10,789 bases of DNA from Oceanococcus sp041625325. Its GTDB lineage: Bacteria; Pseudomonadota; Gammaproteobacteria; Nevskiales; Oceanococcaceae. A model generated the notes under the pieces. That model was given only the letters and a program-made list of their open reading frames with translations, had not been told where the DNA came from and did no database searches. Position 1 is the stretch's first letter. Every line of letters begins with the position of its first letter. Location: NCBI GenBank assembly GCA_041625325.1, contig JBFJTN010000120.1, positions 1-10,789 of the forward strand, given 5' to 3'. Of the stretch, positions 5,436 through 10,789 are shown piece after piece. The position numbers and the translations under genes were made by a program.

Positions 5436-6854
5436 ATGTCGCCTCCACGCCAGAATCGGGCGACCGCCCTGCACACACCCCTGCCACGTCATCGCTGGTT
5501 GCGCCGGACCCTGCGGCTGTCCCGGGCCGAAGCGGCGGCCAGTGCCACCACCACGGCGGCCAGCGACAACTTCCTCACCGCCTTTGCCGTGCACCTGTCG
5601 GCCAGCGCGCTGCAGCTGGGCTGGCTGCTGGCCGCGCCACAGCTGATCGGCGCCTGGCTGCAGCTGGCCTCGATCTGGCTGGACCAGCACTTTTCCCGGC
5701 GTGCGCTGGTGGTATTCAGCGCGGTATTGCAGGGCCTGGCCGTGCTCGGGCTGGCCGGCCTGGCACTGGGCGGGGGCTCGCCCCTGCTGCTGATCGGCCT
5801 GGCCGTGCTGTACCACACCGCCCTCAACCTCAATACCCCGCACTGGCGGGCCTGGCTGGGCAGTATCGTGCCGCGACGGCGGCGCGGCGCCTATTTCGCC
5901 GGGCGGACCCGGCTGGTCATGCTGGCCTCGGTCGCGGTATTCCTGCTGGGCGGCCTGCTGCTGGCCAGCAGCCAGGCCCGGGGCAGGGCCGATCTGGGCT
6001 TTGCCCTGCTGTTCGCGCTGGCGGCCTGCGGGCGCCTGGGCGCGGCCGGCCTGATCGCCCGCATGCACGACCCCGATGCGGCGCCGGGGCATCTGCCGCA
6101 CGGCGCCCTGCGCGGCAGCCTGCAGCGCATCGGCGAGGCCCTGCGCGACCCGGTATTCCGCCGTTACAGCCTGTTCGTTGCCCTGATGCAGGCCATGGTG
6201 GCGATCTCGGCGCCCTTCTTCGCCCTCTACATGCTGCGTGACCTGGGTTTCAGTTATCTGGAGTACAGCCTCAACAGCGTCGCCTCGATCGCCACCCAGT
6301 TCCTGTTCCTGCGCTTGTGGGGGCGGATCGCCGACCGCCACGGCAACCGCCTGGTCATGCGCCTTTGCAGCAGCGTGATCCCGCTGCTGCCGCTGCTCTG
6401 GCTGGTTTCCCCGGATTTCGTCTACCTGCTCGCGGTCCAGATCCTGTCGGGCCTGGCCTGGAGCGGCTTCACCCTGTCCACCGCCAATTACCTCTACGAC
6501 ATCCGTCCGCACCAGACCCATTTCGCCGCCTATGCCGCAGTCCAGAACGGCATCACCGCCAGCTGCGTATTTGTCGGCGCGCTGGCCGGTGGCATGCTGG
6601 CCAGCCAGGCTCCGGCGCTGGTCCGGGCCGGCGGGCTGGAGCGCTGGCTGGATCATCCGGTGCTGCTGGTCATGGCGGTGAGCGGACTGCTGCGGATTCT
6701 GGTGGCGGCCTGGTTCCTGCCGCGTCTGCACGAGCCGATGCGGCGGCCGCCGCTGGCCCTGCGCGAGATCGTCTACCGGGTGGCGCGGATCAATACGGTC
6801 TCCGGGGTGGTGCTGGACTGGCTGACCCTGGCGCGGCGCCGGGATCGCTCCTAG
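5436..6854 (+). CDS. MFS transporter, substrate unknown
   Basis: This 472-residue inner-membrane protein has many long hydrophobic segments (roughly 12) in the major facilitator pattern. The first block DNFLTAFAVHLSASALQLGWLLAAPQ (44-69) resembles MFS proteins annotated only as 'permease'. The loop LWGRIADRHGNR (294-305) is an MFS motif A (G-x-x-D-R-x-G-x-R) in the second half. A long polar loop at about 208-243 separates the halves. The frame is open back to 5253, but the extra 61 residues are polar, Pro/Arg-rich and unlike a transporter N-terminus. I chose the ATG at 5436, where AGG (5426-5428) gives a modest ribosome site. It is divergent from the protease and ends 19 bp from sbcB, which converges on it. 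No residues point to a substrate. Confidence 0.87.
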   Translation: MSPPRQNRATALHTPLPRHRWLRRTLRLSRAEAAASATTTAASDNFLTAFAVHLSASALQLGWLLAAPQLIGAWLQLASIWLDQHFSRRALVVFSAVLQGLAVLGLAGLALGGGSPLLLIGLAVLYHTALNLNTPHWRAWLGSIVPRRRRGAYFAGRTRLVMLASVAVFLLGGLLLASSQARGRADLGFALLFALAACGRLGAAGLIARMHDPDAAPGHLPHGALRGSLQRIGEALRDPVFRRYSLFVALMQAMVAISAPFFALYMLRDLGFSYLEYSLNSVASIATQFLFLRLWGRIADRHGNRLVMRLCSSVIPLLPLLWLVSPDFVYLLAVQILSGLAWSGFTLSTANYLYDIRPHQTHFAAYAAVQNGITASCVFVGALAGGMLASQAPALVRAGGLERWLDHPVLLVMAVSGLLRILVAAWFLPRLHEPMRRPPLALREIVYRVARINTVSGVVLDWLTLARRRDRS

Positions 6855-6873
6855 CGCGGCGGCGGACGCCTGC

Positions 6874-8301
6874 TCAGAGCCCGGCCTGCACCTGTTCGCC
6901 CCAGGCGCGCAGCGCCTCGACAACGGGCTGCTGCTGCGCGGTGGCCGGCAGGCTGTCGAGCAGGGCGAAATAGCTGGCCAGGTCCAGGCCACCATCGGCC
7001 GCAAACTCGACCCGACGGCTCTTCAGCCGGGCCCATTCGTCCCGCTCCGCCTCGTTCAGCGATTCCGGATAATGCCGGGCGCGATAACGGAACAGCAGCT
7101 CGTGCAGGCGGCGGTCCTCGAAGGGCAGCTCCAGGCCGCTGAAGTCCTCCGCACTGCTGCTCAGCACCTGATCGCACAGGCGCCGGTCCGCATCCGAAAC
7201 GAAGCCGCCGTAGAGATCCTGCTCGGGATCACCATGCGGCGGGAACTCGCCCATGGCGAAGGCTGCACTGAGGGCAGCCGACACATCGCCCAGGTGGGTT
7301 TTCAGCGCCTGCCAGTGGCGCCGGCAGGCCGGCAGATCCAGGGCCAGGCGTTCGGCCTGGGCCTCGCTCAGGGTGGCGGCCGGGGCCAGCACCGGGCAGC
7401 GGTTGATGTGCACGGCCTTGACCGCGACCCGCTCGACATCCTCGGGCAGGTCGGCCCGCGGGGTGAAGATGCGCTCCTGCAGATCCTCCGGGTCCAGCCC
7501 CAGCCAGCTGGACGGATCCTGGCGCAGATCGGCGACCAGCACCGCGTTCTTGTTCACCGGATGACGCACCAGCGGCATGACCAGGGACAGGCAGCCCTGT
7601 TCGGCGGGAAAACGGGAGGACACATGCACCACCGGCGCGTGGCCGGACAGATCCAGCAAGGCCCGGGCGCTGTCCTTGTCGCGGTGGCTGACCACGTAGT
7701 CGTACAGGCGCGGCTGACGCTCGCGGATCAGCCGGGCCAGCGCGATGGTGGCATGCACGTCGGACAGCGCATCATGGGCCCGTTCCTGCTCCAGGCCATT
7801 GGCCCGGGCCAGGTCTTCCAGGCGGAAGCTGGGAGCGCCGTCCTCGCGCTGAGGCCAGTGGATGCCTTCGGGGCGCAGCGCATAGGTCATGCGCACCATG
7901 TCGATGATGTCCCAGCGCGAGCAGCCATTGCGGAACTCACGCGCATAGGGCTCGTGGAAGTTGCGCCAGGCGGTGTGGCGGGTGAGCTCGTCATCGAAGC
8001 GCAGGCTGTTGTAGCCCACCCCGCAGGTGCCGGGCCGGCCGAGCTGCTCCAGCACCCGGCGGATGAACTCGGGCTCGGGCCAGCCGCGCGATTCGGCCAG
8101 TTGCGGGGTGATCCCGGTGAGCAGGCAGGCGGCGGGGTGGGGGAGCACGTCCAGGCAGGGTCGGCAATACTCGACTACCGGATCTTCGACGATGTTCAGC
8201 TCAAGATCGGTGCGGATGCCGGCAAATTGCGCGGGCCGATCCAGCCGCGGATTGGTTCCGAAGGTCTCGTAGTCGTGCCAGAAATAGCTCGCTGCCGTCA
8301 T
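6874..8301 (-). CDS. sbcB: Exodeoxyribonuclease I (SbcB, 3'-5' ssDNA exonuclease)
   Basis: This 475-residue protein has the length of E. coli exonuclease I, which digests single-stranded DNA 3' to 5' in recombination and mismatch repair and interacts with SSB. The N-terminal DEDDh exonuclease domain shows all metal and catalytic residues: Asp10 and Glu12 (FWHDYETFG), Asp103 (GYNSLRFDDE), His176 and Asp181 (AHDALSDVHAT). SRWDIIDMVRM (128-138) and RPEGIHWP (143-150) are also typical of SbcB. The rest matches the SH3-like and helical C-terminal parts (HPVNKNAVLVAD at about 250; the LLFRYRARHYPESLNEAE region near the end). An AGAGG lies 5 nt before the ATG. It is divergent from the polyphosphate kinase gene, with 87 bp between them; its stop lies 19 bp from the MFS stop, without a clear terminator. 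Confidence 0.97.
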   Translation of the reverse strand: MTAASYFWHDYETFGTNPRLDRPAQFAGIRTDLELNIVEDPVVEYCRPCLDVLPHPAACLLTGITPQLAESRGWPEPEFIRRVLEQLGRPGTCGVGYNSLRFDDELTRHTAWRNFHEPYAREFRNGCSRWDIIDMVRMTYALRPEGIHWPQREDGAPSFRLEDLARANGLEQERAHDALSDVHATIALARLIRERQPRLYDYVVSHRDKDSARALLDLSGHAPVVHVSSRFPAEQGCLSLVMPLVRHPVNKNAVLVADLRQDPSSWLGLDPEDLQERIFTPRADLPEDVERVAVKAVHINRCPVLAPAATLSEAQAERLALDLPACRRHWQALKTHLGDVSAALSAAFAMGEFPPHGDPEQDLYGGFVSDADRRLCDQVLSSSAEDFSGLELPFEDRRLHELLFRYRARHYPESLNEAERDEWARLKSRRVEFAADGGLDLASYFALLDSLPATAQQQPVVEALRAWGEQVQAGL

Positions 8302-8388
8302 CGTGGCCTCTGCTTGATCAGGATCACAAGCTTACCGGGTTTGCGGGGGTTACCATGGGCTTCGCCTGCCGCAGCGAGGAGGCCCAGC

Positions 8389-9843
8389 ATGTGGCTGCCA
8401 CCCGAGCCCCTGAAGTCCATCGGCAAGAAGCAGACCCGCGAGCGGGTCGCCCGCCTGCGGCTGCGCCTGCTGCGTCAGCAGCACGAGCTGCGGGAGCGTG
8501 ATTTCCCCGTCCTGGTGGTCTTCGGCGGCGTGGACGGGGCCGGCAAGCACGAGACGGTGAACCGCCTGAATGCCTGGCTGGACCCGCGCTTTCTCTGCAC
8601 CCTGGCCTATGGCGAGCCCAGCCAGGAGGAGGCCGAGCGGCCGCGCATGTGGCGCTACTGGCGCGACCTGCCGGTGCGCGGGCAGATCGGCCTGGTGCTG
8701 TCCGGCTGGTATTCGCAACCCCTGGTGGAGTACGCCCGGCACCGCAGCGACGCCACGCGATTTGCCCATCAACTGCGCCAGATCAAGGATTTTGAGCGCA
8801 TGTTGACAGACGATGGCGCCTTGATCATCAAATTCTGGATGCATCTGTCGGCCCGCCAGCAGCATCGCCGGCTGACCGAACTGGCGGAAGATCCGATGAG
8901 CCTGTGGCAGATCAAGCCGCGCGACTGGGAGCATCTGCACCTGTACGACCGCTTCGTCGGCGCGGCCGAGCAGTTGCTGGATGCCACCCATTGCCGCAAC
9001 GCGCCCTGGCATTGCATCGATGGCAGTGCCGAAGGCCTGCGCGCGCTGATCGCGGCCGAGAGGCTGTCCGACGCGCTGGCCCGGCGCCTCAAGGCCCGGC
9101 CGGCACCGCGCGGCCGCAAGCTGCGGCCCGCCCGTGGCCAGGGTCTGGCGCAGGCGGACCTGGAGCAGCGGCTGACACGCGAAAAGTACGCGGACCGGCT
9201 GGCTGTGGCGCAGGCCCGGCTGCTCCGCCTGCAGCAAACCTCGCTGCACTCGGGTCGGGCCACCCTGCTGGTGTTCGAAGGCTGGGATGCGGCCGGCAAA
9301 GGCGGCGCGATCCGGCGTCTGGTCCAGCCTCTGGATGCGCGGCTATACAGCCTGCACCCGATCGCCGCGCCGAATGACGAGGAGCGCGCGCGCCACTATC
9401 TGTGGCGCTTCTGGCGGCGGCTGCCACGGGCCGGCCATCTCTGCGTGTTCGATCGCAGCTGGTACGGGCGCGTGCTGGTCGAGCGGGTCGAGGGGTACGC
9501 CAGCAAGGCGCAGTGGCAGCGGGCCTACGCCGAGATCAATGCCTTCGAGGAGGCGCTGACCGAGTCCGGTATCCGCCTGCTCAAGTTCTGGATTCACATC
9601 AGCCAGCAAGAACAGCTGGCGCGCTTCCAGGCGCGCGAGGGCGATCCGCTGAAAAGCTGGAAGCTGACCGAAGAGGACTGGCGCAACCGGCACAAGTGGG
9701 AGGACTACGAGGCGGCGGTGGAGGACATGCTGGCCCATACCCATCGGCCCATGGCCCCCTGGGTGGTGATTCCTGGCAATGACAAGCGCCTCGCACGGGT
9801 CAGCGTACTGGAGGCTGCCTGCCGGACCATGGCGGGGCACTGA
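8389..9843 (+). CDS. pap: Polyphosphate:AMP phosphotransferase (two-domain PPK2, class II)
   Basis: This 484-residue protein consists of two tandem PPK2 domains (PF03976), the layout of class II PPK2 enzymes that phosphorylate AMP to ADP using polyphosphate. N-domain: Walker A GGVDGAGKHE (46-55, Lys53); the Walker B region reads LSGWYSQPLVEY (104-115), lacking the Asp-Arg pair. C-domain: Walker A EGWDAAGKGG (297-306, Lys304) and intact FDRSWYGRVLVER (354-366, Asp355/Arg356), followed by FWIHIS and the KLTEEDWRNR lid segment. Catalysis is thus expected in the C-domain, which agrees with what I recall of the class. The start at 8389 is fixed by a strong AGGAGG (8377-8382, 6 nt); the frame is open far upstream, but that part is antisense to sbcB. 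No ppk1 or ppx gene is nearby. Confidence 0.95.
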   Translation: MWLPPEPLKSIGKKQTRERVARLRLRLLRQQHELRERDFPVLVVFGGVDGAGKHETVNRLNAWLDPRFLCTLAYGEPSQEEAERPRMWRYWRDLPVRGQIGLVLSGWYSQPLVEYARHRSDATRFAHQLRQIKDFERMLTDDGALIIKFWMHLSARQQHRRLTELAEDPMSLWQIKPRDWEHLHLYDRFVGAAEQLLDATHCRNAPWHCIDGSAEGLRALIAAERLSDALARRLKARPAPRGRKLRPARGQGLAQADLEQRLTREKYADRLAVAQARLLRLQQTSLHSGRATLLVFEGWDAAGKGGAIRRLVQPLDARLYSLHPIAAPNDEERARHYLWRFWRRLPRAGHLCVFDRSWYGRVLVERVEGYASKAQWQRAYAEINAFEEALTESGIRLLKFWIHISQQEQLARFQAREGDPLKSWKLTEEDWRNRHKWEDYEAAVEDMLAHTHRPMAPWVVIPGNDKRLARVSVLEAACRTMAGH

Positions 9844-9909
9844 AGGCCGCGGCGAAAGACTCCCGGGCCGGCCTGGGGATTCTCGGGCCCGACGACGCAG
9901 CGGCCAGGG

Positions 9910-9938
9910 CTGACAGGCGCGCGGCGCCGGGTTAAGGT
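9910..9938 (+). promoter_or_regulatory. Candidate promoter of the small cupredoxin-like gene
   Basis: CTGACA (9910-9915, 5/6 to -35) is separated by 17 bp from TAAGGT (9933-9938, a weak -10). A start near 9945 would leave about 44 nt before the GTG at 9989. It would also exclude the alternative GTG at 9941 as the translation start. Confidence 0.38.
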
Positions 9939-9988
9939 CCGTGACGAAAAACATCCGGGGAGCGCGCGGGGCGCAGGGGGACATCATC

Positions 9989-10378
9989 GTGAAAGCTTTG
10001 GCCGCTGCATTGCTGGCGCTGGCAGGCGCCGGCGCCGGGTACTTTGCACTGCTGCACGCGCCGCAGGCCGCAGACCTGGGCGCTGCGGCGCCGAAAGCGG
10101 GCGTCGGGCAGGTGGATTTCGACTGGGTGCTGGCCGAAGGCGAGCTGTTGCAGGGCACCGCAACCCTCAATGTGCCCCAGGGCATCAATGTGTCGCTCAA
10201 GCTCGACAACGACAGGCCGGAAACCCTGATCATCGAAGGCTACGACATCGAGTTCCCGCTGGCGGCCGAGCGCATCGTGGCGGTGAATTTCCACAGCTAC
10301 CGCAAGGGCCTGTTCAACATTCGCCTGAAGTCGAGCCCGCGCTCGCTGGGCACCCTCTCGGTGGTGGAGCCCCAGTAG
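9989..10378 (+). CDS. Small exported/anchored protein with a cupredoxin-like domain
   Basis: This 129-residue protein starts at GTG, chosen because AGGGGG (9975-9980) lies 8 nt before it and an N-terminal hydrophobic segment (KALAAALLALAGAGAGYFALL) follows at once. A GTG at 9941 in the same frame has poorer spacing. The segment is a signal peptide or membrane anchor, so the rest is periplasmic. From about residue 41 (VGQVDFDWVLAEG) the pattern is all-beta, and the block LKLDNDRPETLIIEGYD, followed by AVNFHSYRKGLFNIRLK and a final LGTLSVVEP, resembles the small cupredoxin-like domain proteins of Proteobacteria. There is no Cys and no Met/His set to bind copper: the place usually holding His-containing text reads LIIEGYD. 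Family assignment is by eye and tentative; the reading frame is convincing. Confidence 0.68.
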   Translation: MKALAAALLALAGAGAGYFALLHAPQAADLGAAAPKAGVGQVDFDWVLAEGELLQGTATLNVPQGINVSLKLDNDRPETLIIEGYDIEFPLAAERIVAVNFHSYRKGLFNIRLKSSPRSLGTLSVVEPQ

Positions 10379-10385
10379 TCCGCCA

Positions 10386-10403
10386 CGGCGTAGAATGACG
10401 CCG
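10386..10403 (+). promoter_or_regulatory. Possible leaderless promoter with inverted repeat before the FAH-family gene
   Basis: TAGAAT (10391-10396, 5/6 to the -10) lies 7 nt before the ATG at 10404, so transcription would begin at or beside the A of the ATG. No SD is present. CGGCGT (10386-10391) and ACGCCG (10398-10403) form a perfect 6-bp inverted repeat enclosing the -10. No good -35 element is seen. Confidence 0.4.
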
Positions 10404-10789
10404 ATGCACTATCAACTTCGCAATGCCGATGGCAGCTTCTCGGTCTGGCAACCGCAGAAGATTGTCTGCGTGGCCAAGAATTACGCCGAACACGCGGCCG
10501 AAATGCGCTCGCAGGTGCCGGAACAGCCAGTCTTCTTCCTCAAGCCGAATACCAGCCTCTGCGATCTGGCCGGCCCGCTGGTCCTGCCGCGCGGGCGCGG
10601 CGTGGTCCATCACGAGATCGAGCTGGGCCTGGTCATCGGCAAGCGGCTGAGCCGCGGCGACCGGATTCCCGACGATGCCGTGGCCGCTTACGTCCTGGCC
10701 ATCGACCTCACCCTGCGCGAACTGCAGGGCCGCCTGCGCGAAAAGGGCTACCCCTGGGATGCGAGCAAGGGCTTTGCCGGCGCCTGTCC
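10404..10789 (+). CDS. Fumarylacetoacetate hydrolase (FAH) family protein (5' part)
   Basis: The first 128 codons of an FAH-fold enzyme (PF01557), cut by the window end. The start motif KIVCVAKNYAEHAAEM (19-34) and PVFFLKPNTSL (42-52) are standard for the short FAH proteins (YcgM/FAHD1-like acylpyruvate or fumarylpyruvate hydrolases). The metal-binding HEIELGLVIGKRL (70-82) supplies Glu71 and Glu73, and Asp101 (AIDLTLRELQ) is the third metal ligand; KGYPWDASKGF follows as expected. Such enzymes cleave C-C bonds of 2,4-dioxo acids or decarboxylate oxaloacetate in the cytosol, with Mg or Mn; the exact substrate cannot be assigned. The ATG at 10404 is preferred; an in-frame ATG at 10395 would overlap the apparent -10 box. 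No SD precedes either. Confidence 0.93.
   Translation, partial: MHYQLRNADGSFSVWQPQKIVCVAKNYAEHAAEMRSQVPEQPVFFLKPNTSLCDLAGPLVLPRGRGVVHHEIELGLVIGKRLSRGDRIPDDAVAAYVLAIDLTLRELQGRLREKGYPWDASKGFAGAC

Noticed and set aside
5304..7004. Minus-strand open frame of 566 codons opposite the MFS transporter
   Set aside because: The translation is rich in Gln, Arg, Pro and Gly without domain motifs, typical of the antisense of a GC-rich gene; the opposite strand has clear transmembrane helices and MFS motif A.
7072..8388. Open plus-strand frame continuous with the PPK2 gene, giving an apparent 923-residue protein
   Set aside because: The first 439 codons are antisense to sbcB and show no domain; the strong AGGAGG before 8389 and the family length fix the real start there.
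9844..9909. GC-rich inverted segments after the PPK2 gene (CCCGGGCC and TCGGGCCCGA)
   Set aside because: No clean stem-loop with a T-tract could be built; not called as a terminator.

Overview
The window looks like ordinary chromosomal sequence from a GC-rich Proteobacterium, most likely a gammaproteobacterium of the Xanthomonadales/Nevskiales/Pseudomonas type. This rests on the strong GC bias at third codon positions, the SbcB-type exonuclease I, the two-domain class II PPK2, and the pairing of an epoxide-hydrolase-like protein with a PF10118 diiron protein. The species call is inference. I saw no insertion sequence, prophage, CRISPR array, tRNA or rRNA.

Layout. At the left edge a DUF1643 gene (minus strand, cut by the window start) is divergent from a two-gene plus-strand unit: acyl-CoA-binding protein (ACBP) and an alpha/beta hydrolase, which overlap by ATGA. 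A second plus-strand unit follows. It has its own AT-rich promoter with a perfect 19-bp palindrome over the -10 box, then a 48-codon small ORF, an epoxide-hydrolase-like protein with an Asp nucleophile, and a PF10118 ferritin-like diiron 'metal-dependent hydrolase'. The stop and start codons of these three overlap (ATGA, then TGATG), so translation is probably coupled. Next, on the minus strand, comes a secreted S8 (subtilisin/proteinase K-like) protease with an I9 propeptide and its own hairpin terminator. It is divergent from an MFS transporter. The MFS gene converges on sbcB (exonuclease I), which is divergent from a polyphosphate:AMP phosphotransferase (two PPK2 domains). The right end holds a small exported or anchored protein that resembles cupredoxin-like domains but lacks copper ligands, and the start of a fumarylacetoacetate-hydrolase-family gene that may be transcribed leaderless.

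How the genes may work together. Positions 663-3892 form a small lipid/acyl-metabolism neighbourhood: an acyl-CoA carrier, two alpha/beta hydrolases and a diiron protein. The likely substrates are fatty-acyl or hydrophobic xenobiotic compounds, but none can be named from the sequence. The remaining genes look functionally independent. No obviously new defence, mobile or secondary-metabolite system is visible. The best leads are regulatory (the palindromic operator, two short ATGA-coupled upstream ORFs, a leaderless start) and a few families with altered active-site or fold details.
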